Assembly: GCF_010183535.1 (NCBI RefSeq)
Contig: NC_071333.1
Coordinates: 21,437,901-21,501,900, forward strand
Source of the DNA: Caenorhabditis remanei
Lineage: Eukaryota > Nematoda > Chromadorea > Rhabditida > Rhabditidae
Length of the DNA stretch: 64,000 bases
Direction of reading: 5' to 3'
Both the position numbers and the translations under genes were made by a program. This document shows, piece by piece, positions 21,722-32,632 of the stretch. Each line of letters starts with the position of its first letter. The stretch's first letter is position 1. The notes beneath the pieces are model-generated. The model was not told the DNA's origin. It saw only the letters and a list, made by a program, of their open reading frames with translations, and did no database searches.

Positions 21722-22378
21722 TGTTGTGAAATCCCTTGATTTCACAAGTCGTATACGATACATAATAATACCTAAACACCCAAACAGTTAAAAGGAGCAA
21801 AGCTCCACCCTTCTAACCCCCCTTTTCAGCTTCCCCGTCGTCCTTTTCCCTGGAATCGCCTCCTTCTGTTTTCCTCTTCACTGTCCTGCTGCATCCGCGC
21901 TCTGCTGGACATTTCTCTGCGTCGCGACTCACTTGCCGTGGAGATGGCCTGCCGTCGGCGGAGGCAAGTTCGAATCGGTGGAGGGACGAGGGACCGCTGT
22001 CACGTCTCTCACGTTTTTCCCTAGTTTTAATATGTTTTCTAATATGATAATAAATAACATTCACAACGCGAATCACCAAGCGTTCTCACTTTAACCACAA
22101 TAATAAATCTTTATAATTACCACCAATTCTTCGTTTTCTCTCTCCTTTCAGGTCTCTCACATCTTCATACACTTAGGCCTAATATCACTATAAACATAGT
22201 CATTTCTATATCTTTCTTCTAGTCACAAACTCTCTTAGTCCTCTCGTCACCGTCTCTCCTCACTATCTCCGTCGTCTCTTCGTTGCCTTCACTCCCTCTC
22301 CGTTATCTAACACTCTTCATGTCTACCCTGCCTGACTTGTGCTCCTAAAGGGAAAACCCTTCCTTTATGGGCACAAAA
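21722..22378 (+). repeat. 3' LTR of BEL-like element
   Basis: Begins after the purine tract and ends gggcacaaaa. Its last 374 bp repeat 17176-17548. The exact 3' edge is uncertain by a few bases because no target duplication is visible. Confidence 0.75.
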
Positions 22379-23140
22379 ATGTCGGGCTGAACTAATGAAT
22401 ACCGTCCAGCAATCAGTCGACTTAATTGAAAAGAACGAGATTCTGATTTTTGATGCACAAAATAAATATTGTCGGCTAATTTATCTGAACATTTTCGAAA
22501 TTTATTGAAAAATTCAGTACATATAGTAGAAAACAGCTTTAATTTCTTTTTTCTCGCTCTCACACACCTTTTTGCTTTTTTTTCGTTTTTTATATGCTTA
22601 GAGACATCCACTCCGCCCACTTGCAAGTAAAACATAGCGGCCGGCGGAACCCGGTCAATGTCGGCCGCTACTTGCGGATAAATCATCGCTAGTGTCCACT
22701 AAGAATGATCAAATATGAAACTGTGGTAGTTTGTGGATGGAGGACCATATTTCGTATTTGTGATATAGGACTTCTACTGAATGATGGTCCAAGAAAAACG
22801 ACATCAAAGTCACCTCCCCACAAAAATAATTTTTGGAAGCCCGCAAGGGCTAAAAATACTATTATTCCGTTTTGACAAAGTTCATATAAGACGGCAACTA
22901 GGAACACCTAATCGAAAACTGCACTCGGTTTCTGAAAAAGGCACGTTGTCACCCAGACAAAGGATAACATCAAACTCGGGTGCTGTAGTCTCGAGCCATT
23001 CACGACCTCTTGCATACCCACTACATTCATAATTTCAGCTGTAGTCAGTAGTTCTTTCCAACATTTTGTTTGAGTTTCAGGAGGAGAATATAAAAGTATT
23101 AATGATAAAACACTGAAAAAATAATTGAAGTTTCGCATAT
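22379..23140 (+). repeat. Dispersed repeat X, copy 3
   Basis: Starts atgtcgggctgaact at the LTR junction. It has ccgcccacttgcaagtaaaa, gcccgcaagggctaaaaata and the tctcgagccattcacgacc tail. Its first 75 bp are related in protein frame to the exon at 23464-23679. Confidence 0.7.
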
Positions 23141-23463
23141 ATCTGCAACATCGGTGTGTGGGACGGCATCATCGACCCAAAAAGGGGTGGTGTTATCATT
23201 GCGTCCATTCATCTAGAAGTTACTGATATTGATACTACTGTCTACGAAATTTTTGTTAGCTTCAAGAAAAATAATTAAGGAAAAATACCTATTCTGGCTT
23301 TGTAAACTGCGAGTGAACATGAGAGCAAGATATATAGAAGCGGGAAGAAGGAAATTGAAGGAAATTTTCCTACTATACTGAGCTTTTCAATAGATTTTGA
23401 TAAATTCCAAAATAAACGAAATCCAATGTAATTTTTCTGTTTCAGAATTTTAACTGACTGGAA

Positions 23464-23679
23464 TTAAGTCCTGTTCCAGGACACCACCGAATCAATTCTG
23501 AGTGTGCTTTCTACAATAGCTCTATCAAGAATCAGTTTCATTTGCCTATAATGTTCATTCAAGTGTTTGTCTGAAATCTGCATTACGTTTTTCAAATTTA
23601 GGTCGACTGAATCGTGAGCGATAGTTATCAGTTCAGCCTGACATTCCTGTTGCCTAGTTGTCACACTGGGCACAGTCAT
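23464..23679 (-). CDS. Small protein or terminal exon, 71 aa, unrecognised
   Basis: The frame contains TTRQQECQAELITIAHDSVD and then NLKNVMQIS. A homologous frame occurs in repeat X at 38430-38525 (TTRQECQAEL, SVDLIVENVMLIS) and at 22381-22455. The conservation of amino acids rather than DNA suggests a real coding ancestor. It has no signal peptide. It may be the last exon of a gene whose other exons I cannot place, or a relic. I see nothing firm at 23140-23463 or 23680-23950. Confidence 0.35.
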   Translation of the reverse strand: MTVPSVTTRQQECQAELITIAHDSVDLNLKNVMQISDKHLNEHYRQMKLILDRAIVESTLRIDSVVSWNRT

Positions 23680-23949
23680 TCATGACGTCACTCGTTAGAA
23701 AATATTGAAATGATTGATCTTGACAAGTTTGTATCATGCATTTGGGTCACTGTTAACAATTGGAACGTTCATAAAACCGGATTATCTGCTCTCTCGCAGT
23801 TTACAAAGGCCTGACTAGGTATTTTTCTTACATTATTGTTCTCGAAGTTATTAAAGATTCCGTATGCAGTAGAATAAATTTTAGTTGATGACTGGACGCA
23901 ATAACAACACCAACCGTCTATGAGTCGATCTTCAACAAACTGCTATTTA

Positions 23950-24110
23950 GACATAACGAAATCCTGGAAGTATGTGACGTTTCTGAAATCGAAAGTTGTA
24001 GATTGGCTTCAAAATTGACAAAAACCTACTTTTCTGAAACAAGATACAAATAGAGCTTGTGCTCCTGTTTTCAAATGATACTGTGTTCAGAGCAAGAATG
24101 AGACTTTTTT
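23950..24110 (-). pseudogene. Relic of the last exon of a transthyretin-like-type gene
   Basis: Matches the last exon of the gene at 27968-28474 (HSCS, then KQEHKL) but has an in-frame TGA between those motifs. The flanking DNA (gtgacgtttctgaaa) is similar too, so it is a decayed duplicate. Confidence 0.5.
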
Positions 24111-24239
24111 AAAAACACTTTGAGTTTTTCCACTTACCGATCATTTTTACAATCGTAGAAAAAGTGAAAATGGTGAGAATTTTGTAGACGAAATGAATAG
24201 GACGAGAAGGGAAAGTTAAAGAATCTGCTTACACAACAC

Positions 24240-24480
24240 AATACGTGTGATAAAACATTCATAGGAACGCCAGCATATGTGGATCCTCTGTGGATCTACA
24301 ACCGCGCTCCGCGAGACGCGTTTTGTCTTTTTTAGTTTGGAGTCCTCCGTTTCATTTTAACATTTTCCAACGAACGATTATCATTAAAGTAAAAATTCCA
24401 CAACAACAGAAAAAACTTTAGCAGTCTTCATTTCAACACTTGGCCAAACTTTACAGTAGTTTTTGACAAGTTAAAGTTCA
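24240..24480 (-). repeat. Repeat X tail, inverted copy
   Basis: The reverse complement carries the ggacaaaacgcg motif and its downstream part, as at 4080-4205 and 39050-39170. Confidence 0.55.
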
Positions 24481-24631
24481 TGAAACACAAAGGAAAAAGA
24501 AGACAAATTTTGTTGCAATAATATTCATTGAGTGGATTAAGATGTCTTTAAAAATTTCATAATAAAGAGGAACACATATTTGTGTAACATAAGTTTTTAG
24601 TTTAATGCCAATTAACTCATTTCCGGTTATT

Positions 24632-25315
24632 TCAAATAAGGCATCTCGCACGAGTGTAAGTTTCCATATGTCCCAAGTCGAAGTTATACTGAAAACACAA
24701 TTTTGAAACATAGATTCAGCCATTCAATATTATACACGTGGTGTTTGAACACTAGCAGTAGAACATAGAACGGAAAATGTTGTTACTCATTGCATCACTT
24801 ATCACGTCAGGTTTACTTACGGAGAGAGAAGGAATCACTCGATCAAGATCAATGCTAATCTCAGTCCAATAGTATGGTGTTGCACATTGTTTCATTGGAG
24901 GAATTGATTCGATGGGACATTGATGACGGATAACAAGCCAAGTTTTTGTTTGTTTTTCGTACTCAACGCTGGCTGTCAATCTATAGAGCCCTCCGTGGGA
25001 TGTGGTGTCAATAGCAAGAATCCCTTCAGGTCTCAAATCTGATTCAATGAATGGTCGAACCCCGTCAATCGGTGACTTGTTGCAATAAATCTGACCATGA
25101 AGCGTGAATTCCGGATATGAATTCTAAACAAAATATAATACAGACTTTAAATCGTTGTTAGTACTCACGGAATTGTTGACAAGAGTCAATTCTTTGACTG
25201 GTTCAATTACTTCGCGAAGTTTGTAATCACTGTGTGCGTAGCTCGCTCCAACTTTATTCAAGCTGAAAGCAAGTAGAACAGCAGAAACCAATGAAAGTTT
25301 CCAGAAAAAAGCCAT
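24632..25315 (-). CDS. Secreted transthyretin-like family protein, 168 aa, 3 exons
   Basis: Exons 25169-25315, 24821-25123 and 24632-24688 join in phase 0 with GTGAGT and GTAAGT donors. A signal peptide spans about residues 1-24 (WKLSLVSAVLLAFSL core). The mature part has the hallmark early strand GQIYC with NKSPIDGVR, a GLYRLTASVEYE strand, RHQC, and YYWTEISIDLD. The C-terminal exon reads YNFDLGHMETYTRARCLI. The length and the two to four cysteines fit the nematode TTR-like (TTR-52) family of secreted beta-sandwich proteins. Those are expressed in many tissues, and few have known ligands. A related gene lies at 27968-28474 on the same strand. Similarity is divergent, so the family call is moderately sure; the gene model is strong. 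Confidence 0.7.
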
Positions 25316-26414
25316 TTCTGATTGAAAATATACAATTATTAATGAGAAATAGGAAAATATTTCAGACAAAATAAGAAATGATAATTTCTAGAATAGCCGA
25401 GTTAATATACATGTTTCGTGTGATGTCCAACGTCAATCATACTATCATGTGAGAAAAATGACACTTACCATGTATCAAAACGGGAAAAACGACAGATGTA
25501 ACCCAACAGGTGTCAATTTTTTGCAATGTTAAAAAATGAAACTTGGAATGTCGAAAAGTTTAGAGAAATGAAGAATTAGTGCGACAACGGATAATATCTC
25601 GTTAAAATTGCAAGAAAATCTCAATTTAATTTGATGATATTCCACGGATACTCGGAATCTATACCGCAATTAGCACTATCCTATCGGCGGTTTGTATCGA
25701 AACAGCATACATCCGGAGCAACAGTTTTGGAATATTTAGCATCTAAAAATTCACCACAATGTTGATTTTTCTTCGCATTTCGAAACCAGAAACCATTTTT
25801 CACTCTGAAAGCTGTTCAAACGGTTCTTGTTACATCTCGGTGTTGATTTGATTTTTTGAATTAGGATATACCAACTGGAGCACCCTATCTTCTATAAAAT
25901 ACCAGCTGCACATTTCAATGTGAAGTACGCTTGTGAATTTGGCATAGCATCATCTGTCCATATGGCTTTATTATCATATATCACACAACATAATTATCCT
26001 ATAGTGTTTTCAGCCAAAATAAATAGTAAACCACTCCTTCAATACAAGTTTTTATTTCAAAATTTTCAATGCTTTTTTGATTTTTTATATTCTATTTAAA
26101 ATGACGTCATTCCTTCCGCCTTATTCGCCCACTGATAAGAAATTCGCAAGAAAGCAGCTGTCCGAGTATGCAACATCAATAATATTCTGAATACACAAGT
26201 GACTGTCAATTTATACAACAAATAGCAAGAAATCGTGAAACATCAATATTCCTCATTTGTAATTTACAAATATGTCATTTCCTTCAAACTTCAAAGGTTT
26301 TGCCGTTGAAACATCCTTCTACGTAGACATGTATGGTGCGCTATTTCTGAAATGTCGGTTTTTGAATGAATTGACGCATAAGAAACTGGATTGGAGGTTT
26401 CCACAAGTTGGTTC
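25316..26414. promoter_or_regulatory. Upstream region of the TTR-like gene
   Basis: No gene is seen. An extended GATA-factor-like site, actgataaga, lies at about 26131-26140. It is on the far side of the 1.1-kb spacer and may be unrelated to this gene. Confidence 0.25.
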
Positions 26415-26804
26415 TTTAAAGGGGACTGCGGTATTCCAAAAGTCGAGATTTTTTGATATGGATCGACTCAGAATTTTGCGGAAAAGAGAAAAGTCTCTTG
26501 GAGACAGGTCCGAAAATTAGTCTAAAACGAGTTATGAGGTCTCAAAGTGTCAAAAAGGGTCTCTCGCAGGGAATTATTTCATTATATTTTATGGTAAAAT
26601 TCTCTCGCCGTGCACGTGAAAAAATGTTGAAATATAAAGAAAAATTCAATGCGAGAGACCCTTTTTTGACACTTGGAGACCTCATAACTCGTTTTAGACT
26701 AATTTCTGACGTGTCTCCAAGAGACTTCTCTCTTTTCCGCAAAATTATGAGTCGATCCATATAAAAAAATCTCGATTTTTGGAATACCGCAGTCCCCCTT
26801 TAAA
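26415..26804. mobile_element. Palindromic MITE (fold-back) with TTTAAA ends
   Basis: The ends are tttaaaggggactgcggtat (26415) and its inverse accgcagtccccctttaaa (26804). The whole 390 bp folds on itself, with arms of about 190 bp including agtctaaaacgagttatgag and its inverse. There is no coding capacity. The TTAA-containing ends suggest a piggyBac-like target preference, which is inference. Confidence 0.8.
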
Positions 26805-26922
26805 ATAGAATTTTCATAAAAGCTATAGACAGCCAATTCTAGTTGTTTCTTATCATCTGTTGAAATGTGATTTTGAGCAACATTTACTGTATAAGTCACA
26901 TTGAACGAACAGCAAAAAGAAA

Positions 26923-26995
26923 TGCCCTGAACCAGGATCGAACTGGTGACCTTTAGATCTTCAGTCTAACGCTCTCCCAACTGAGCTATCAAGGC
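26923..26995 (-). tRNA. tRNA-Phe (GAA)
   Basis: 73 nt with a fully paired acceptor stem (GCCTTGA with TCAGGGC), A box TAGCTCAGTTGGGA, anticodon arm TTAGA-CTGAAGA-TCTAA with anticodon GAA, and B box GTTCGATCC. It has no intron. It lies about 120 bp from the MITE. Confidence 0.96.
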
Positions 26996-27967
26996 ACATG
27001 GAGCCGACTGCGTGAAGATAATATACAAGAGAGTGCACATTGTCTATCAGCCAAAAAAACCACCAGTGTTATGTTTGCTGACCTCAAGGTACATATATCA
27101 AAGTGATTCGTTATATTATTATTTCGAAAAAAGGGCATACGTTTTAGTAAGCTACAAACTAATACGGAGAGATGCCTTTTCAGAATTTTATTGGTTCCGG
27201 AAACATATTAAGTTATAAATAAAAATTTCATGGGACAGAGATAGAAACAATTGCTACTTTATCGTGGACACTTTAAATGCAAAAGTTGGATGAAATTTCA
27301 TTTTTTTACCGAGCTGATTACTGTCTATTTTCAAAAATAAGACACATAAACACCCCGACGCCATTAAATTTCTTTCTCAGTTTTTCAAAATTACAGTTTC
27401 ATTGTGTGTTTCCAAGTTTCATTTCGACAATTAGGCGTTTATGTCATCATGTTTGAGTATGTTTTCCAACAAAAAGGGGTTGAAAATACTCTGGAAAAAT
27501 TTATAAAGTTTTTTTTTCATCATTTGTCTCTCCCTTCTGTTTTTTCTCTAACCCACCCTTTTAATAAGCTCTAACCCACCCTTTTAATAAGACAAATTGT
27601 TTCTATATCTTTTGTAATCCACTTCGGTTGTATCAGTGGCTCTTTGCCCTTCATCACGAATCTAAATAAATAAATTCAAATTCAAAAATGGTCTAGTTTG
27701 GGGATCGTTCTCATTCTTTTGCCAAAAAAACTGTTTAATGTTGTTAATGAAAAAAAGTGATTCATTCATATTGTAAAAGTCATCTAGCTAAATATCAAAT
27801 AATTTTCAGAAATTATCAGAAAGTTTGTCTGCTTGCAAAACTCGGCTACTTCCAGATCTAATCATCGAAAAAAGTTTTTGCACGAAATGCTTCGGACATT
27901 GCAAAATTCTCGACCAATGTGACGTTTCTGAAAGTTAAAGTTGTGAATAGGCATTGAAGTTGAAAAC
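26996..27967. other. Intergenic, AT-rich
   Basis: No gene is seen. It contains a short tandem duplication (taacccacccttttaataag twice at 27549-27592) and runs of T. Confidence 0.5.
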
Positions 27968-28474
27968 CTACGTTTTAGAAACGGGAATCCAATTCAGCTT
28001 GTGCTCTTGTTTCCAAATAAGATCCCGACCAGAGCAGGAGTGTGTAATGACCGCACTCATTTCGTAGAAAATCTGAAAACGTATTGAATTGTGTTCTAAC
28101 ATGGGTCCTATTTTTTTGAATGAGTCAAAGCAGAAAAAGGTAAAATCTCACGTCGTAAAATCCATCGCCATCTTGAAAGCCCTTCATCTCATACTCAATC
28201 CATGGTATTTTTGAACATACTACTCCATACTCAGCGATTTTGTCGGTCCCACTTTCACTTAAATACAGAAAAACATCACCAAAAGATATCATGTGATAAG
28301 TAAAACGTACAGAGTATCTTTTTCCACCAATACTATTCTTGCACACCATTTAGGCGTCCAATGACTTACACAAGTCAGATTACCCTTCATGTAGATGTCG
28401 GTCCGTTGGGTTGTCTTTTTGACAACAACAAAAATGAGAAGCAACTGTAGAAGACATATGATAGGAACCTTCAT
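27968..28474 (-). CDS. Small secreted cysteine-containing protein, divergent transthyretin-like, 131 aa
   Basis: Exons 28370-28474, 28152-28337 and 27968-28072, all phase 0. A signal peptide at residues 1-22 (ICLLQLLLIFVVV) is followed by YMKGNLTC. The next exon begins NSIGGKRYSV, giving the GxLTCN arrangement of the TTR-like family. It continues with GDVFLYLSESG, IPWIEYEMKG and DGDGFYD. The last exon has VITHSCSG and WKQEHKL. Intron 1 in this model is only 32 nt and ends TGCAAG, which is unusual. The alternative acceptor breaks the frame. A degenerate copy of the last exon lies at 23950-24110. The family call rests on the cysteine spacing and is tentative. Confidence 0.5.
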
Positions 28475-29462
28475 CTTTCACCAGTTCCGGTGAAGCAGAC
28501 GAATTTCGAAAAATGAATAGCCGAAGAATGAAGAAGCGTGTAGATCGTTTCTTTAAAAAGTTTAAAAATAGATAGGATTGTGAAAAACTCTAATTTAAAT
28601 TTTTTAGAAATAGTTTGAAAAAGTGAAAAATGATAACTGAGTCAACCAGCCAGCCACGAAGCTGCTATGCGATTATGACTGAAGTTGAAAATGAAAAAAA
28701 GGGGCTGTCTTGAGAAACCAGTGTAATAGAGAAAGCTATTTTTCAAAAACCAATAAAAATGAAATGGATCGCGATTTGAGAGGAACAAAGAGAAATATTA
28801 ATGTGAACGAGGCACCTCGAAAACGCTTTTGCGGAACCCATAGACTTGAGCTCATAAATGCCTGACGCGAAGAAGCACATATTGGTTTTTTAGAAATTCC
28901 TTTAGTTTTGAGTTGACGCATTTTTAAATTTCTGGGACCGAAACTTTTTTCCTCAGACAAAACCTTGTTTGTCTCCTCAATGTGAAGAGATTTCAAAGCG
29001 GCACACACAAGAAGATAGATAAAAGCGGGAAAAATTAAACTTGAAAAACATGACGCATCTATGAAAAGTTTTCTGAGAAAATACGCAGAAGAAAAGTTTA
29101 AAATTTGACAGAAAGAGTGTAATTATTCACAAGAAAAGTTTGATTAGTAGAAGAATGTGTGGTTTTTATTAGTTTGGGTTTTTTGAAAGCCAAAGTCTAA
29201 CGATATAATAATAAAACGGTAACAAGCAGTCATTCACAAAAGTGTCACAAAAACTGTAGGAAACGACAGAAGTTACAACTTTAAACAATGAAAGCGTCAG
29301 ATAAGGATATCCATGTCAAATCAACGCACCATTTTTACGTAGGTATCTCTTTTCCTCAGATTAGAAAATTTGAAAAACAAAAATTTCTGGCGGCATAAAG
29401 GGTTGGAAGTTTGAAAAAAAAGATTTTTGAGCTGCCACTATTCTCTTCCAGTGATGTGAAAA
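28475..29462. other. Intergenic; one unsupported open frame
   Basis: A minus-strand frame of 90 aa at 28736-29008 (SLHIEETNKVLSEE near its start) has no splice or signal-peptide support. Nothing else is recognised. Confidence 0.3.
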
Positions 29463-29732
29463 CTACGGTTTCGACTCCAACAAGGTTAAAAAAGATTGAA
29501 AAGCAAGTTTAAAGTTAACAAACAATGGAAACATAATAGCAGAGAGTGAGATTCTGAGCATTACGGTTTTCTCCATTAAATCTCTGAACTGATCTCCACA
29601 ATCATCAACATCATATATTCGGTGTGCATATTTTCTTATCATACGAATAAGAAGGTGTATGCTCTGAAGATAAGCATGTAGAAGTGTACATCGCGAAAAT
29701 TCTTGGAGAACTTTTTTGTGTTGCAATGTCAT
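29463..29732 (-). other. Open frame, 89 aa, unrecognised
   Basis: Contains CTLLHAYLQSIHLLIRMIRK and RIYDVDDCGDQFRDLMEK, which look protein-like. No neighbouring exons could be assigned. It may be a single exon or a relic. 29733-30269 has nothing that I recognise. Confidence 0.2.
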
Positions 29733-30269
29733 TCTAACAACTTAGAAAAGCTTTAATCAAAAAATGATACATGTTAATCAAAACTCATTATCTCGAATAA
29801 ACAACTGATTGAAATATCTAGGAAACTTTCAAATGCTGTGTGCCATGGTCTTATGATTTCTGTTTTTTCTTTCAGTATTCACTGTGACTCACAACAATAA
29901 ATCATGAGACCCTCATTGAACATTATGCATAATTTTCTGGAAGGTTTATGGGGGATGCTGAGATGTTTTTTGACCCGCTAGCATGACAAAATCTTTTTGC
30001 AATAAAAATTTACAAGATCAGTAAGCAACTATGCATAAAAATGCGAAAGAGTTGCCCATGTGGTAGCTGTAGAAGACTCATTAAGTGCATCCATATTTCA
30101 GAATCTGCTCAGATTTTTTCAAAGTGTGACACCTCTGTTTCAAATGAAAAAAAGACGTTACATTCTCATAATTTTCGTTAGTATCGTTTCTGTAGTTTTT
30201 GAAAAAGAACCACAACAATTCAAGACAACATAATTGCATATATTCAACATTTATTAGCAAGCGTTTCAT

Positions 30270-30901
30270 TTAATATTCATTTGGATCTCCAAAAAACGCT
30301 CCGGCTTCAGTTCCGCCACGCTGAACTTGTTGAACTCGGGAAGATTGTTTATACCCTACGAGAACAGCATCGTCAGCCTCGCCATCAGTTTCAATTGTGC
30401 TTTCTGCAACGAATTGATACTTATCAATCTCTTTCCGCACCAATTCGGCTACTAGATTACCTTCATTGATTTGAACATTGTCCTTGCGGTATTTAGTGAA
30501 ACCAGTTGATTTCGAGTTTTCCATCACCTGAAAAATGTTATATCAAAATGGAGCACGTTGATGTTGACACATACATAACATAATTTCATAATTGCAATAA
30601 AGATGAGGGTTGCCAGGAAACATGAGAACATGGAAATGAGCAAGAACATTGAGCTTCCAGTCTTATTCCTTAACTTGAATACTTGTTCACGAGCGAATTT
30701 GCGGAGGGGCATCAGAGCTTCTTGGAAATCTGTACGGTTTTCGGCGATGGTTGAATGAACCATCAAGTTATCCTCCAAGTCAAATAGTAGATCAAACTTC
30801 ACATTCGGCAGAGAGGAATACAGTCCAATCCCGAAACAGGACAGTCCGACAATGAAAAACAGAATAGAAAGTCCTAAAAGGACTTTTGATCCTGCCTTCA
30901 T
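30270..30901 (-). CDS. Two-pass membrane protein, 194 aa, nematode-type, unrecognised
   Basis: Exons 30575-30901 and 30270-30527 join in phase 0 (GTATGT donor, TTTTTCAG acceptor). A first membrane segment at residues about 7-29 (GLSILFFIVGLSCFGIGLY) is followed by an extracytoplasmic loop of about 55 residues with N-glycosylation sequons near residues 55 (NRT) and 79 (NKT). The second membrane segment is at about 84-108. The hydrophilic C-terminal tail of about 85 residues (NSKSTGFTKYRKDN onwards) is presumably cytosolic. The topology is like the larger protein at 36622-37862, but I see no sequence similarity. No known domain is visible. Confidence 0.75.
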
Positions 30902-31414
30902 CTCGGAACAGTGAGGAATACGATTTGATAGGATTAGAGAAAACCAAACTGAATGTGCGAAAAACAAGATAGAATGAGACTGCCGAGAGGTGGCATGGTT
31001 TGTATTGTCCCCCCGCCTCCTGCTGCCCTCATAAAACTCCCACAAAATTATGCATAGCGTTCAAAGATCAGTGTTTCCAGATTTAGTGATGTGAGTCACA
31101 CAACAGAGGAGGAACACAGCGTAAACGTTCTGTACACCACAGAGATTAGACAGAGAGTAGTAGTTTCTTCACAAATCATGCTTTCTGAAAAGTTTAAATT
31201 CTAAGTAATGGCACCTCACTTTGTTATATAAACACAATCAGAATACAGGAAAAAAAGGAACGAGAGGGAGTTACGATTAGTAGTTAGACATGTTAAGAGT
31301 GAAGTATTTAGATAGATCGAGAGGTTTAACATTATTCTTGAAACAGTTGGAGGAAGGTTTAAGCGGGAAAGCATTAACAGAAAGGGTTGTATTTACTATT
31401 CGGCCTTGTAGGTA
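30902..31414. other. Upstream region of the two-pass protein gene
   Basis: No gene is recognised. The open frame continuing upstream of the ATG at 30901 (to 31045) lacks support as coding. Confidence 0.3.
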
Positions 31415-31560
31415 CACAAACAGACGTGAGACATGAAATTCTGGACACTCGGAATCACAGATACACAAACATACGTTAGCATTGAAATTCCGGACATCCG
31501 GACTGACAGGGACACAGAAAGTCGTGAAAATTGAAATACTGGACATGCGGACTCGCTTAA
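31415..31560. repeat. Degenerate 49-bp tandem repeat, 3 copies
   Basis: Units start cacaaacagacgtgagacat (31415), cacaaacatacgttagcatt (31464) and cacagaaagtcgtgaaaatt (31513). Each contains gaaatt(c/a)(t/c)(t/g)gga. The overlapping open frames in this stretch are by-products of the repeat. Confidence 0.7.
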
Positions 31561-31959
31561 TGAAAAGAGTTTTAGAAGAAACAGAATCGTCTTTTTTCGT
31601 ACGTTATCTCTCAATTTCAACGGCCTATTTTCATTTCTTCAATCAGCGTTTTCTCCTCTATCCGTGACATATAACACGTCCAATATCTCGAAACTAATTT
31701 CACGACCTTTTTAGTAATTAGTTCAAGTTTTGAAAAAAATCCTCAGTCGAGTCACGTCATTTCGCAAATCAGGATGATTAAGGATGCTTCCACAATCACC
31801 ACTGAATTGAAAGCTGACAGACAAGAATGGTTTGGATCAATTTATTCTACATAAAAAGAATAGTTCTAGCAGAAATAGTTTCAGTTCGATAAGTGTGTCA
31901 TCCTGAAACAATTCTAAAACTTATTGGGAGATTTTCCTGAATTTGGTGATATTGGGGAA

Positions 31960-32632
31960 AGTAACGTTGTCACTGCGTCCACGCGAAGAATAAATCAAAT
32001 TAATGGAGTCGTTGTCAATGGGACATCAACAGCTGTGGTGGTGGTTGTGTAGTTCTCATAATCTTGAGCAGTCGATGACACGTCAGCAGCCGTCGTTGTG
32101 GCTTCAACTATAGTGGTAGTCTCAGCTTGAGTGGTCGTTGTATAGGCGTCGGTGGTAGTCTCATTGTCCTGAGTGGTGGTCGTTGATGGAACATCAGCAG
32201 CGGTTCTTGTGTAGACAGCTTCAGTAGTAGTTTCAACTGGGATAGAGGTGGTCTCACAAGCCTGAGTGGTGGTATTCGGAGCTTTGTAAGGAGATGTCTC
32301 ATTTCAATACACAAATCCAGACGACTCATCACCGGATCCACTTTTCTCATCATTTCCACACGCATGTTGGCACTTTTTCACGTTTTCAGTGCAGGCTCAG
32401 ATGACACGAGCCTTATCGAAAAGGAGTCGAGCAGGATACTGCACTAGGATGGTACGTCCGGTGAAGCAGGCAATTTATTAATAAGTAGAATCCGTTTTCC
32501 TTGTCATCGCAGGTCCGGCCGCATGGGATGTCACCAGCAGGAGTTTCAACAGCATATGGGGAAGCGGTGGTCTCACTTGGAACTGGAACGTCTTTGACTG
32601 CGGTAATGGTCTTAACGTCGACTGGACTTTAG
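31960..32632 (-). pseudogene. Thr-rich gene copy on left arm, 5'-truncated
   Basis: Mirror copy of 33662-34565 read on the minus strand. It preserves the cysteine region (CGRTCDDKENGF, CACTENVKKCQHACGN) and the Thr-rich tail but lacks the 5' third of the gene. It carries the same frame break between the cysteine parts and a stop after SGFVY (about 32300). It is presumably non-functional unless transcribed as dsRNA. Confidence 0.55.

Larger units (their letters stand above)
17176..22378 (+). mobile_element. BEL/Pao-like gag-only LTR element with truncated 5' LTR
   Basis: Direct repeats 17176-17548 and 22005-22378 differ at only a handful of positions by eye. The downstream LTR probably starts at 21722 (tgttgtgaaatccc), just after a polypurine tract (cgggggag). 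The upstream LTR therefore lacks roughly its first 280 bp. A TGG-initial primer-binding-site candidate follows the 5' LTR at 17549. One ORF (gag, 19590-21689) ends about 30 bp before the 3' LTR, so no pol is present. The left junction falls inside the duplicated pseudogene block and the right junction inside dispersed repeat X. No target duplication is expected or visible with the truncated end. Confidence 0.8.
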
